Shown: positions 19,440-32,279, counted from the first letter of the stretch. The stretch: 64,000 bases of DNA from Pomphorhynchus laevis (GCA_012934845.2 WNNJ02000915.1:1-64000), one strand, 5' to 3'. The notes: generated by a model not told the origin, from the letters alone. Translations and numbers: made by a program.

Positions 19440-20940
19440 GTTCGTTCAGTAGGTCGTTAAGGTCTCAATGCGGCCATGGCAGCTATAAACGATAATCTTC
19501 CTTTTACTGTTGAGACAGATGCCTCTAGATGTGCGTTAGCAGCAGTTCTCTCACAGTGTGAAAGACCCGTTGCATTTTTCTCCCGTTTATTAACGAAGTT
19601 CGAGCAATCGCAGTCGTCAATTGAGCTTGAAGCAGCGGCAATAATTGAGTCAATACGTAAATGGAAGGATCTACTAATGAGAAGGAAATTCACGATTGTG
19701 ACAGATCAATAGGTGATTTCGTTTATCTTTAATAATTCTGGGAAAAATTAAGCCAAAAACGACAAACTGCTGCGATGGAAATTAAAACTATCAAGTTATT
19801 GGTACGAAATCAAATTCAGGTCAGGGAAAATTAACACCGTGGCCGACGCTATATCCCGTCCATGTTGCGCCATGAGTTGTACCTCTTAATGATCTACATG
19901 ATATATTATGACATCCCGGAATATCACGTCTAAATTATTTTGTGAAACAGAAGAATCTTCCGTTCTTAATCGAGGAGATAAAACGAGTCTGTGCCCAGTG
20001 TTCCGTGTGCTATCAACTGAAACCTTCGTTCTATCGCCTAAGGTGGAAGCCCTTGATCACTGCTAGAACAGCCTTCGAACGGCTATCTATTGGCTTTGTC
20101 GGGCCTCAACCCTCAATAAACGATGATAAATATTCATTAGTGATCATCGACGAATATTCGAGATACCCTTTTGTATACCCCTGTCCAGGCATCTCCACAA
20201 GAAGAGTTTTTCAATGTCTACAGAATTTGTTTTCTATTTTCGGTTCTCCCGAGGCTATCCATTCAGATAAAGACGCTCAGTTCACATCAAAAGAATTTCG
20301 AGAATTTCTATGGAGTAAGGGTACGGTTATCACTCACACTACTCCTTATCATCCGATTGGTAATGGACAATGTGAAAGACTGAATGGAGTAATATGGAAA
20401 ACAATTCTATTAGCTCTTCGATCCAGAGACCTCCCTGAATCTAAATGGAAAACTGCACTGGAGGTAGCGTTATACTCAATATGCTCACTATTATGTATGT
20501 CTACGAACACGACACCCATGACCGTTTATTTAACTATCCCAGTTTTTACTGCGAAATTTCGTACGCCAATCGAAATCGGATCGTCTGGTTGTACCAGTAG
20601 AGATAATCAGTTCAACGCCAAACTATGCAAGAATCCGATATCCTAATGGAAAAAAAGCAACTGTATCAACGTCCGATCTTGCTCGTCCGCACGACTCTCC
20701 AATTACAAACGACACTTATGACAAAACTGTATATGATTCATCAAAGAGATCAATCGAATCTAGCTATAATGTCGAACTCTCTTACGAAATAGATTCGAAT
20801 GATAACACGCATGATAACCACTCAAAAAATAGAAAAACAAGCAAAGCAACGACGAAAACGAGAATCTGTTCAAATTAATTCCTGGCCGATCTTCTCGAGG
20901 ACGGTTTACGTGGAGATTATCATAACAATAGTCGATAGGC
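19440..20940 (+). mobile_element. Ty3/gypsy LTR retrotransposon fossil (RNase H and integrase)
   Basis: Two parts of a pol region are recognisable: an RNase H segment (VETDASRCALAAVLSQ at about 19,511, FFSRLLTKFEQSQSSIELEA) and an integrase segment (VCAQCSVCYQLKP, GFVGPQ, VIIDEYSRYPFVYP, HSDKDAQFTSKEF, HTTPYHPIGNGQCERLNG, about 19,945-20,650). A degenerate tail runs to about 20,940. The order fits Ty3/gypsy. No LTRs, gag, protease or RT are seen next to it. It is a broken fossil with several interruptions, probably of moderate age. Confidence 0.8.
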
Positions 20941-20978
20941 ATATTAAATTTATTTGATCAGTCTTAATTTATTTTCTT

Positions 20979-22003
20979 GTGATGTTATTTAATCGAGTCT
21001 TGATAGGATATTTGTTCACTGTATCGTGGAAGAAGGTGATTCTAAAAATACTCTTTAAAAGTTGTAATGATCCTCGTAATCTAAATATCTACAGAAGTAT
21101 TGAAATACTAAGTCAATCATATAAGTTATTTGCTACCATCATAAGCCGTAGACTTGCAGTCTATGTATCAAACTTTTTCCCAATCAAGCAACATGGTTTT
21201 CTACCGGTTTTCTCTACCACAAGTGATGCCTCCATCTTAAGAAACGCTCTTCAAGAAGCACACTTAAATTACATTCCTTTGTTAGCCGTTTTCGTAGATT
21301 CTACAAAGGTATTTGATTGCATTGACAGATACTTGCTTCCGAAAATTAATAACCGCACTTAGCCTAAAGGGCTATATCATACATGTACTACATCAGGTTC
21401 TCTCCTCATATTGTCCGAGTCTTTGATGGAATTAAATATTCAGATTACTTTCAACAAATTAAGGGCGTTCCTCAGGGTTACCTTCTTAGCCCACTTTTGT
21501 TCAGTCTATTTGTATATGATCTGCCAGCATGTATAAGTGAATCTAACTCTTCTTGTCTTTTATATGCATATGATCTGGTTATATATTCGTAAAAATAGGC
21601 GATGTGAGTTCAGCATTGATTAGTCTCAAACGTAATGTATGGTGAATGGTTTGCAGGTTAATCTAGCGAAAACAAAAGTGTTAAAATTTCGAGGGGATTG
21701 TAGGTTATTACAAAATGATGTTTTTACCTATGACGGTATGAATTTGCAAATGTGTACGCAATTCTGCTATATTTGGTTTAATCTGTCCTCTAAGTGGAGT
21801 TTTACTAATAATTTTGATATAATTGGATGTAATGTTGCTTCTTGTATTAGTTCGCTTAATCTTTTACGTTAACAAACTATCCTACAGCCATGAAATATTT
21901 TCAAATGATGTTTCTTCCAAGGGTTACATATGGGGTATCGGCTATTTGGCAAGATTTGTCTATTCAGAATTTTGAGCAAATTGATAGAATAAAATGGAAT
22001 TTT
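20979..22003 (+). mobile_element. LINE reverse-transcriptase relic
   Basis: In order: an RT finger block (WKKVILKILFKSCNDPRNLN, YRSIEILSQSYKLFATIIS, KQHGFLPVFSTT), motif A (VFVDSTKVFDCIDRYLL), motif B (KGVPQGYLLSPLLFSLFV), a changed motif C region (LLYAYDLVIYS), and connection motifs (GLQVNLAKTKVLKFRG, FCYIWFNL, FLPRVTYGVSAIWQD). The motif C sequence reads YAYD, not YADD. Several frame breaks are present. It ends where PLE copy C begins. It is a non-LTR element of uncertain clade. Confidence 0.75.
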
Positions 22004-23790
22004 ATTCTATCAATAAAATAGAATTAATTGAAAATTGTGAATTAAGAAAGCTGCTATCAAAAGGGTATAAATATATATTAAATAATAACGACGACAAAAA
22101 TAAAATTTACAATTCGTTATATAATAACTTAAATGATTACTTTAGTAAGCTGATTAATAGTGAAAGCTCGAATATATCTAAGATAAACATTTGGAAAGAT
22201 TATATATTTGATAAAATTAAAAATAAAATGAAAATAACAATTATAAAAGGAAAGATAAAATTAATAAAGATATGTATAAAGAACTTACTAAATTAAAGAA
22301 AAACTATATAATAACAACTATTGATAAAGCTAGTGATAACTTTGTCTTCATATGCAAAAAGCTTTATTATGATATACTAGTGAAAGAGGTTAATTCTAAT
22401 GATTTAAATGTAAATCCAACATATGAACGTAGTGAGTTGAGTTTTCAAACAATTATTACAAGTCACTGTTCTATAATGGATAAAAAGGGTATAAAGGTTG
22501 AATCAGATAATAAAACTATGCCTATATTATATTGGAATCCAAAATTACATAAAAATCCAATAAAACCTAGGTTCATATGTAGTGCGTTTAAATGTACATT
22601 TAAACCACTTTCTGTCTATATGAATAATATACTTAAAGTAATTAAAGCACCCTTTAAAAAATATCGCAAGGTAATCCAAATTAATACTGGTATAAAACAC
22701 TATTTCAGTATTAATTCTACAAAAGAATTTTTAGAACAGACAAAAGGAATAAATTTTCAAAATATAAATACATACGATTTTAGTACTCTTTATACAAATC
22801 TAGGTTTAGTAGATATTAAAGAAGCGTTAGTAAAATTAATTAATCTTATATTCTGAAAAAGATATACATATATATGTTATAATAATTATAACGCCTATCT
22901 AACAAAAATTAAACGATCAAATAAATATAAATATATGGATAAAATTGAATTAATAGAATCCTTATAAATATTTTGATAAATCAAAATTATTTAAAAGTAG
23001 GGACATCTATATTTAGACAAGTAAAATGTGTTCCAATGGGTGGTAATAGTAGTTCGATTGTAGCTGACTTGCTTTTAAGCTTTATGGAATATGAATTTGT
23101 TCATAACTGCGTAAAAACTAAATCTAAACAATATAAATATATGAAATATGTTTCGATACATTGATGATATATGTGTATTTAATTCTAATAATTTTTATTC
23201 AATTAGTGATCACATTTATCCAGAAAGCCTTATCCTTAACAAAACCAATATTAATGATAAAGAAGGTGTATATCTAGATATGAACATTAAATTAACATTA
23301 ACTAAAACTACTATTAATTTATATCGTAAAGATGACATTTAAATTTACAAGAAACATATTTTTGCATGAGCATTCATGCATACCATATAATATAAAATAT
23401 AATACATTAAATAATGAAATTTTAAGAATTGCAACAATATGTAATGATATTGGCTTTCTTCAAAATCATTTAAATAATTTAATAGATACATATTTTAAAC
23501 TAGGTTACTATAAAAATATCATCAAGCAGAAAATAGTAAAATATATAAATCAGCACAATAATATCAAGAATAAATTTAAACTCTCAAGTGGAAAATTTTT
23601 ATGGATGGATAATAAATAATATACTTTGTATTAGAATAAGATACTAGATAATTTAATTTCATCAGAGGAAATACGCAATTAGCATGTATTTGGCCCATAT
23701 ACGATTTTGGGTCGAGGAATAGGGGCCGAAACCTGATAGCATAGCAGTTCATTCTGATGACCTATAATCCTTATTATGATACATCGAATG
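22004..23790 (+). mobile_element. Penelope-like retroelement, copy C
   Basis: This plus-strand copy starts in the middle of the coding region (KIELIENCELRKLLSKGYKY) right after a LINE relic. It retains a ~200-nt segment (NKIYNSLYNNLNDYFSKLIN...) that copies A and B lack. It continues through TIDKASDNF, motif A DFSTLYTNL, PMGGNSSSIVADL, YIDDICVF and the C-terminal KFKLSSGKFLWMDNK. The 3' module follows (23,690-23,770) without the usual CGCTGCTATG half. The coding region is broken. Its last 95 codons are identical to those of copy B, with which it forms a large inverted pair. Confidence 0.85.
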
Positions 23791-23807
23791 TTATTTATTT
23801 GTCAATT

Positions 23808-24272
23808 AATAAGTCAAATCAGCTAGCTGAGTCTATGTATTTAATATAATTATAAAATAAACAAAACATAATAATGCTAAATCAAAATTTAATAATTAAA
23901 TAATAAAATTAATAATTGTTATAAGATTTTTTATAATTTAAATCAAGTTAAAATAAAAAATTGAAATTTGAAATAAACGTCATTTTTATGACGTTTATTA
24001 GAGGAGTTAGGGGCCGAAACCTGATAGCATAGCAGTTCATCCTGATAACCTCTAATTCTTATTCTGATACAACGTCTGTTATTTATTAGTCAATTTATAA
24101 AAATGACTTTTATTTTAAATTTCAATTATTTTATTTTAACTTGATTTAAATTATAAAAAATTTAAATACAATTATTTATTTTATTATTTAATAATTAAAT
24201 TTAGATTTAGCATTATTATGTTTTGTTTTGTTTATAATTATATTAAATACGTGGACTCAATTAGCTGATTTA
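23808..24272. repeat. Inverted pair of PLE ends around a 3' module
   Basis: The left half (AAATCAGCTAGCTGAGTCTA at 23,817 to AATAAACGTC at 23,983) is the reverse complement of the right half (GACTTTTATTTTAAATTTCA to ACGTGGACTCAATTAGCTGA at 24,262). A 3' module (24,001-24,080) sits between them. This is a head-to-head junction of two PLE ends and resembles a foldback of ~190-bp arms. Confidence 0.75.
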
Positions 24273-25208
24273 ATTCCTTAAATTTTTCTTCTCCCGAAAG
24301 ATTTCGTCTTCGAAATTAGCTTATCTTACTAGAGAGCAACCATTGTCGTTTATCCTGCAAAGACGTTTCTCCTTAATAGAGACTGCAGCGTTTCGTTCGC
24401 GTGTATCGAATTGGAATTCGAAGCAACTCTTACAGGATAGTGATATCCAATTTACGCCTGCCGTTGAATTCCCGAACATTTGGAAGCACTATTCTATTGC
24501 AGCTTAACGACCTGTTAATTAGTATTATTAATTCAATAGATGTTTGCCTATTAACGTTGAAGTGTTGTAATAACGTTTTGATTTTAATCGTCCCTCATCG
24601 CCCGTATCGGTAGAGGGTTATTATTTTAAATAAATTATCTCAGACAATTATATTAAATACGTAGACTCAGTTTGCTGATTTAATATTTCATCCTTAAATT
24701 AAATTATAATTAATTATTTTATTTTACATTATTTAAATTTTCAATCCGTTTGTTTTCTTATTGTTCCAATATTTTGTTTTGGTTTAGATTAAATTATAAA
24801 TTAAATTACTCAATTATTACATTATTTTTATTATTGTATGTTTTTATCACTTGTTGTGCTTGATTTTGCTTTTATTTTGTTTTTTCTTTTGTTTGCTTTA
24901 AAATTTTTTGTTAAATTTTGTTTTGTTTTTCCGGATTTTCGTATGTGTTTATCATACGAATGATATCATACGATTTTTTTTGTTTTGACAAAAAAAAATT
25001 TTTGATTATGATTTTATTTTGCATTATGATTGTTTTCTTTTTGTTTGTTTTAAAATGTATAAAATTATAAAAAATCTTATATAACAATTATTAATTATAA
25101 TTATTTAATTATTTATTATTAAATTATTGAATAATTTTTAGCATTATTTTCAGCTTATAAATAGTATAAAATACGTAAACTGAGTTAGCTGATCTTATTT
25201 CTTCTTTA
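24273..25208. other. No recognised gene; further PLE end motifs
   Basis: GC-moderate sequence at 24,290-24,620 resembles nothing I know. After it, copies of the end motif (TACGTAGACTCAGTTTGCTG at about 24,660; ACGTAAACTGAGTTAGCTGA at about 25,172) bracket T-rich DNA with a TTTTTTTGTTTTGAC / GACAAAAAAAA foldback near 24,980. Confidence 0.5.
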
Positions 25209-27845
25209 GGTTAATAAAGGTTTCTTCTTCAAGTTAATTTAGAATTTTTGGTAATTAGTAGAAATTAAATCAGCTAACTGAGTCTACGTATTTAATATAA
25301 TTATAAAATAAACAAAACAATAATGCTAAATCAAATTTTAATAATTAAATAATAAAATAAATAATTGTTTTTAGATTTTCTATAATTTAGATCAAGTTAA
25401 AAAAAATGAAATTTAAAATAAACGTCATTTTTATGAATTGACTAATAAATAACAGACGTTGTATCAGAATAAGAATTAGAGGTCATCAGGAGGAACTGCT
25501 ATGCTATCAGGTTTCGGCCCCTAACTCCTCTACCCAACATAGCAGCGGGGCCAAATACATGCTAATGATGTATTTCCTCTGAAATAACTATCTAGTATCT
25601 TATTCTAATACAAAGTATATTATTTATTATCCATCCATAAAAATTTTCCACTTGAGAGTTTAAATTTATTCTTGATATTATTGTGCTGATTTATATATTT
25701 TACTATTTTCTGCTTGATGATATTTTTATAGTAACCTAGTTTAAAATATGTATCTATTAAATTATTTAAATGATTTTGAAGAAAGCCAATATCATTACAT
25801 ATTGTTGCAATTCTTAAAATTTCATTATTTAATGTATTATATTTTATATTATATGGTATGCATGAATGCTCATGCAAAAATATGTTTCTTGTAAATTTAA
25901 ATGTCATCTTTACGATATAAATTAATAGTAGTTTTAGTTAATGTTAATTTAATGTTCATATCTAGATATACACCTTCTTTATCATTAATATTGGTTTTGT
26001 TAAGAATAAGGCTTTCTGGATAAATGTGCTCACTAATTGAATAAAAATTATTAGAATTAAATACACATATATCATCAATGTATCGAAACATATATTTCAT
26101 ATATTTATATTGTTTAGATTTAGTTTTTACACAGTTATGAACAAATTCATATTATATAAAGCTTAAAAACAAGTCAGCTATAATTGGGCTACTATTACCA
26201 CCCATTGGAACACCTTTTACTTGTCTAAATATAGATGTCCCTACTTTTAAATAATTTTGATTTATCAAAATATTTATAAGGATTCTATTAATTCAATTTT
26301 ATCCATATATTTATATTTATTTGATCGTTTAATTTTTGTTAGATAGGCGTTATAATTATTATAACATATATATGTATATCTTTTTCAGAATATAAGATTA
26401 ATTAATTTTACTAACGCTTCTTTAATATCTACTAAACCTAGATTTGTATAAAGAGTACTAAAATCGTATGTATTTATATTTTGAAAATTTATTCCTTTTG
26501 TCTGTTCTAAAAATTCTTTTGTAGAATTAATACTGAAATAGTGTTTTATACCAGTATTAATTTGGATTACCTTGCGATATTTTTTAAAGGGTGCTTTAAT
26601 TACTTTAAGTATATTATTCATATAGACAGAAAGTGGTTTAAATGTACATTTAAACGCACTACATATGAACCTAGGTTTTATTGGATTTTTATGTAATTTT
26701 GGATTCCAATATAATATAGGCATAGTTTTATTATCTGATTCAACCTTTATACCCTTTTTATCCATTATAGAACAGTGACTTGTAATAATTGTTTGAAAAC
26801 TCAACTCACTACGTTCATATGTTGGATTTACATTTAAATCATTAGAATTAACCTCTTTCACTAGTATATCATAATAAAGCTTTTTGCATATGAAGACAAA
26901 GTTATCACTAGCTTTATCAATAGTTGTTATTATATAGTTATTTGTGTCGTTGTTATTATTTAATCTATATTTATACCCTTTTGATAGCAGCTTTCTTAAT
27001 TCACAATTTTCAATTAATTCTAGATTATGGCAACATATATGTTCATTTATTTTATCAAAACTAAGACTTTTACAATAGCATTCTGTTTCCATTATGTTTC
27101 TAATATTATCGTTACATATTGATTTTAATTCTTTATTATAATTACAAATTTTTCGTCCTAATGGTGGTAGGAGTTTATACCTTATTTTAGGAATATATTT
27201 ACTTAAATCTGACCCTATTATTTCTTTACTTTTAGAATTATTTAAAAGTCCGGCTATATTTATGTTATCTATACATTTATTAATAAAGTTTATGGTTAAT
27301 GTATATTTTCTATTGTTATTATTTACATTTATTGTACGATTATAGTATTTTGTATTACAACAACTGTCTATTATACAACTTAGCCTATCATAGTCGTTAA
27401 TTAATTTTTGATTTATTGAACATATGATATATTTAGAAAAACTTCTTATATTTACATAAAGATATTTTAGCTTATTATCACTTAAAAGTTGTTTTAATAT
27501 TTCTGATTGTTCATTTATAAACATATCTTTTTTAATATTTTTAACTCTATTTTTCCTATTCCTTTGATCACCATGACTTCTTGGTTTGCGTTTAACCGGA
27601 TTATTATAATATAGTTGTTTATTATGTATTATACTACTTCTGCCAATTCCTTGTACCACGTCATTCAATCCTAATGGGTACATGGAATTAAGCGTTTTAA
27701 TCCAAAAATCTTCTTTTTCTAATAGTTTTTGATTTAATATTGAAATGTTTTCTTCGATAATATGTTCTAAAATAAATAATTTACAGTTTTTAATATCATG
27801 TCCTATTAATCTCATATGTTTTTGAATATGCAGTAGTCGAAATGT
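25209..27845 (-). mobile_element. Penelope-like retroelement, copy B (best preserved 5' half)
   Basis: This copy has the same layout as copy A: AT-rich end (25,209-25,450), 3' module (25,470-25,560), then coding DNA read leftwards from 27,815. The 5' half carries a 476-codon open stretch. The 3' third (about 25,600-26,100 and 26,260-26,395) matches copy C more closely than copy A, while 26,400-27,815 matches copy A. The truncated 5' end and adjoining 22-nt tandem repeat are as in copy A. Confidence 0.85.
26385..27815 (-). CDS. PLE protein: GIY-YIG C-terminal part and N-terminal RT
   Basis: This 476-codon frame starts MRLIGHDIKNCK. Residues 1-55 carry the GIY-YIG C-terminal half (E-D-F-W-I ... 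P-L-G-L-N-D) but not the GIY...YIG strand or catalytic Arg, which would lie upstream of the truncation. A basic linker (75-97) and a Cys/His cluster (about 245-260) follow. The RT entry region has TTIDKASDNFVFICKKLYYD and YWNPKLHKNPIKPRFICSAF, and palm motif A is DFSTLYTNLGL near the end. Catalytic motifs B and C lie further downstream in other frames. It is an element protein and not a host gene, and is unlikely to act as made. The start ATG is only the first Met after truncation. Confidence 0.7.
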   Translation of the reverse strand: MRLIGHDIKNCKLFILEHIIEENISILNQKLLEKEDFWIKTLNSMYPLGLNDVVQGIGRSSIIHNKQLYYNNPVKRKPRSHGDQRNRKNRVKNIKKDMFINEQSEILKQLLSDNKLKYLYVNIRSFSKYIICSINQKLINDYDRLSCIIDSCCNTKYYNRTINVNNNNRKYTLTINFINKCIDNINIAGLLNNSKSKEIIGSDLSKYIPKIRYKLLPPLGRKICNYNKELKSICNDNIRNIMETECYCKSLSFDKINEHICCHNLELIENCELRKLLSKGYKYRLNNNNDTNNYIITTIDKASDNFVFICKKLYYDILVKEVNSNDLNVNPTYERSELSFQTIITSHCSIMDKKGIKVESDNKTMPILYWNPKLHKNPIKPRFICSAFKCTFKPLSVYMNNILKVIKAPFKKYRKVIQINTGIKHYFSINSTKEFLEQTKGINFQNINTYDFSTLYTNLGLVDIKEALVKLINLIF

Positions 27846-28014
27846 TTATGAATATGCAGTAGTCGAATTGTTTATACAGTAGTCGAATTGATTACTACAG
27901 TACTCATTGGCAGACAAATATCTAAATATATCATATTACTCAAACTAATCAAATAATCCGTTGATACGGACAATACTTGGAATCAGATCTAATTGCAATA
28001 TAACCAGTAAATTT

Positions 28015-28085
28015 GCGTTGGCCGGGAGTCGAACCCGGATCGTCTGCTTGGAAGGCAAACATGCTGACCGTTACACCACCAACGC
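28015..28085 (-). tRNA. tRNA-Gly (anticodon TCC), duplicate
   Basis: Sequence identical to 2,811-2,881, including the D loop, with intact cloverleaf pairing and both internal promoter boxes. It belongs to the second copy of the large duplication. Confidence 0.95.
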
Positions 28086-28359
28086 GAAGTTAACATAAAT
28101 GTAATCAAAGATAACTTTATACAAAATATAAAGAAAATTATTTAAAAAACAATTATCTTAATAAACTTCCGCTGCCTATACTATGTTGTCCTTTAGAAAT
28201 TAACCACGCCGTAAACATATTGATATTTTTGCTAAAACAACATTTTATGAATTCGACACTGTCATTTAAAAACCGATTTTAGACGTGTCTACAATTAATA
28301 TTCGCGTTAACTTACGATTTCGAGGTTATAATTTTGAATTACTATCAAGTAGATAAAGT

Positions 28360-28551
28360 ATGTATAATATAATATACATACTTAATCCGAGGCACATTCG
28401 GGATTTATTGCACGCATTCCGTATTAATACTCCCGAAGAAGTTTGTAAAAAGCATGCAGGTTTAGCCTTTGGGGTTTGTGTCGTTAATAAAAGTTTTAGC
28501 GAAGTTCTTTCCGATTTAAGAAGGAAATTTATTGGTACAAAAAATGAATAA
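28360..28551 (+). CDS. Hypothetical short reading frame, duplicate
   Basis: Identical 63-codon frame to 3,156-3,347, with the same surroundings. Unrecognised; it may be an exon or a fragment. The companion minus-strand frame is at 28,947-28,723. Confidence 0.2.
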   Translation: MYNIIYILNPRHIRDLLHAFRINTPEEVCKKHAGLAFGVCVVNKSFSEVLSDLRRKFIGTKNE

Positions 28552-29160
28552 ATTAACGTCGAGTTGTAGAGTTCTACGAAGGTTAATGTTGTACTTGACG
28601 ACGGTTGAGAAAACGATATATTTGAGGGTGTCCTCGCAAAGTTCTTGGGGATGCATGCGGGTGGTGATCTGACAACAGCGAACGTGAGTTGGCGTTTGAT
28701 TGTTATTATTGTTTTAGCCTAACTACATGTGCTCGGTATAGATTTCAGAGTAGCGATTGTAGTATTTTATGCAGTATTTTACGATAATAACGTTATTTGT
28801 TCTAACTTTTGTTAATTTACTTTTATCGTGTATTTTAAAATAATTTGGTATAACAAATACTTTATGACAGATGCTTTGATACAGATGACTAAAATTCAAA
28901 AATGTGTTAACATCATTGTTCTTCAACATTATTCTTGTCATCAACATAACTTTGGAAAAGGTAAATCAAATCGTAGAGTGTCATTCGTTCTGTTTTGAAT
29001 ATCACACCGGTGTTGTCTTCTAAACAGATGAAAAAAGATCATTAAACGGCAGATTTAATAAATTTAACGAGTACAAACATTATGAAAAGTAAACCCGCTT
29101 CATCACCGGGTGCATCTACATCTTCTGATAACGTGACCTTGTGGCTTTGACGTGCGCTCA

Positions 29161-29249
29161 CACAGAAGTCATTAGAGAGTGTATGTTCGAGGTTTGAACC
29201 CCGTACATAGAGTTGTCAATGTACATTCACCATTCGGCCACGCGAAGAT
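29161..29249 (-). repeat. tRNA-like / SINE-like head, duplicate
   Basis: Same A-box (TGGCCGAATGG) and B-box (GGTTCAAACC) arrangement as at 3,957-4,045. Confidence 0.35.
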
Positions 29250-29824
29250 GAAAAAACATTAGAGAAACAATTAAAAGAATTTAATTAAGCAGCGCCAATT
29301 AGTATTCAAATTTAAAGTCTAATCTTCACTGCCTATTTTAAAATAATATTTATTATATTTTACACTTTTATAAATAATATTTTACGTATATAGCAAATGC
29401 ATTATATATGTCAAAATTAAATTATAAATTTAATTATTAAATTATAATTATCATTATATGCATTATGTCAGAATTAAATTTTTAACTTTAAAATTAATAT
29501 TTAAATAAAATCAATTAATTATGAATATGTTTAAGAGACTAGATGAGAATATAATTCAAAAATAATAGTTTTATTTAAAATAATATTTTTTATTTTATAA
29601 TTAAAAATATAGTTATTAAAATACTAATTTATTAAAATGTCAATAAAAATATTATAATCAATTATAACAATTGTTCCTGGACCAGGATTGAAAAAAATTT
29701 ATTAATAAAAAATATTAATGATATATTAATAATATATATTATCTTATTAATATTATTAATAATATTTATGTTATTAATATTATATAATATTTTTGAAGGA
29801 AGAAAAGGTTTTTTTAAGTGGCAA

Positions 29825-30784
29825 ATGTGACTATCAGTCACTTACAAGCCCACTAAAATGGCAAAAAAAATAGAAATTAGGTTTCCGTAGAAATGTAATT
29901 AAACGTTTTTAAATTGTACATATGAAGATGATGCAGTAACATTTGAGAGAAGATTGTTCCACAGTTTAGGCCCTGCAATCGAGTATGATCGATGCGCGGT
30001 GAGCGAAAAATGACGTGGAACATATAATCTTGATCTTGTAGAATGACTGCGAAGCGAAATCTTGATCTTGTAGAAGTTGTGGATTTACTGGGTAATGTAG
30101 GTAAGATGAGCTGTGAAGGAGCGTTGGCATTTATGATATTCACATATAGCATGCTAGTTTAAACCTTATGCGGTTCGTGATGTCCAGCCAAGACAGCGAA
30201 TTAAAATAACGCGATATGTGATCGAATTTCCTTAAGCGAAAAATAACTCTAACTGCCGAATTTAGAATACTTTGCAAAGATTTGAGCGATGATTTCGAGT
30301 AATTAATAAGACTGACAGAATAATCAAGTTTGGAAATCAGAAGAGAATTCACTAATTTCACTGTAGTGAGAGTATCGAGATGATGTCTTACTTGCCTAAT
30401 GTCCCTCAAGATAAGAAAACAGCATTGAGCTTTGTGTCTGATGAAAGGAAGAAATGACAATTGGGAAACAAATGAAATTCCGAGAATAGTCATAGAAGTG
30501 ACTACCGATAAAGTAAAGTCAGAAATTTTGATTGAAATGTTCGGATCAGACAAAGAGTGAGGTGTTATCCACATAAGGGTAGATTTTTTCGTATTTATTA
30601 CTAAACGTAATGATGTCAAATGTCCACAAAGATGATTTAGACAATCAGAAGCAATGTCTGCAAGATCATTAACGGAATAAGGATCACAGTCTGCATACAG
30701 CACGATGTCGTCTGCATATTGAATTAAATGAAAATCATAAGGAGAGGCTATATATGCTAGGTCGCCAAGAAACGTGGCTTTTGA
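29825..30784 (-). mobile_element. CR1/L2-type LINE 3' part, duplicate
   Basis: Duplicate of 4,621-5,580 with the same RT thumb frame (30,703-30,140) and tail (30,152-29,877). No differences are seen in the encoded stretches. Confidence 0.8.
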
Positions 30785-31019
30785 GTGAGTTGTAGGTTAA
30801 AAGATTCTTGGTTATAACTACTAACAATAAAATACATAATTTATTCGAGCAAAGCTAAAAGTATCAATTAACTGATTACAAATTATTTAAAAAATATCAT
30901 CATCGAATCTGAGTGAGTTGTAGGTTAAAAGATTCTTGGTTATAACTACTAACAATAAAATACACAATTTATTCGGGCAAAGCTATAAGTATCAATTAAC
31001 TGATTACAAATTATTTATT
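30784..31019. repeat. Tandem ~126-bp duplication, second block
   Basis: Same two-unit direct repeat as at 5,580-5,815, again abutting the LINE edge. Confidence 0.85.
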
Positions 31020-31638
31020 GTTTATTATTTATTATTAAATAATAAATAATATTTATTTTATTATTTATTAAATTATTTATTATTTTTAAATTATCAATCT
31101 TACATGTATTTTTCTGTGCTCATTTATCATGCTTATCTTTAAAAACAATAGATACGCTGAGGTGGGTTAGGCTTTTTCCGGCTGAATGTGCGTACCTGTG
31201 CCACTACTAACAATTGAATCAATCAATAAAATTTATCCATATCAAGAAATAGGAAGAAAAATAATGCTCGTTTTATTGGCTTACGTATGACTTTTACTGC
31301 ACTGACTTTATATTCTTTTATAATCTTTTTATATGTCTAAACCGATAGGCCAAGTGGCCTCAATAAATTACTACATTATTATTAGTGTAATAAGCATGTA
31401 TTATTATAGCATTTATGTTTTATACCCATAAGAATATTTTGTTTAAGAATAAATATTAAAATTGTTATCATCTAATTAACTGCATACAATTGTGATACAA
31501 GCGTTATTTATATAACAAATCACTAAACAACTGTAAATAAATTTCGGAATTAAAATGAAATAATTTTATACCAAACGAGATATACTGCAGTGCACATTAT
31601 AACCTTCATCATATATATGAACAAATTGTTTATTATAT

Positions 31639-31883
31639 ATATAGTTTTGAAAACAAGTAGAAAGACCCCCAAAAAAGCAGTGCAAAATTTATTTAGACGT
31701 ATCGGGTTACTCGCCCTTCTTTAATTGTATGTTATTTATTTCTCAAACTTTTTTAAACTAAACTTTTTAAAAGTTTGAGAAATAAATAACATACAATTAA
31801 AGAAGGGGGAGTAGTCCGAAACGTTTAAATAAATTTTGCACTGCTTTTTTGTCTGGTCTTTCTACTTATTTTCAAAACTATAT
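31639..31883. mobile_element. Foldback element, duplicate of 6,435-6,679
   Basis: Same imperfect palindrome with ~110-bp arms and no coding capacity. Confidence 0.8.
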
Positions 31884-32279
31884 GGCCAAATTCCAATAGG
31901 CGAATCCCCGACAATATTCTATAAACAATAAATAAATGTAAATAAATTGCTGGTTTTAATTAAATATTCAAATTCCAATATTAAATTCGTACTCCTGTTT
32001 GAGTCCCAAAAATTAAAGGATTATTCGAGTGTTCCAAGTTCAAATTCTGGTATAATTTGAACTTGGAATAGAGCTGTCATGTTGTTGGGGAGGAAGATTG
32101 CATGATTATAAAATTCGAGATGGGTGAGTGGGTTTCAGTTTTATTTTTAAGCCTGAGTAATGGATGCATTATATGTAAGAAAATGCTTATTTGAATATTT
32201 GACTATTCTTGATTGTCCTATGATGGCGGTAAGCCGAAATATCGTTTATATATGAATTTGAAGTTGTATATTTAAGTAT

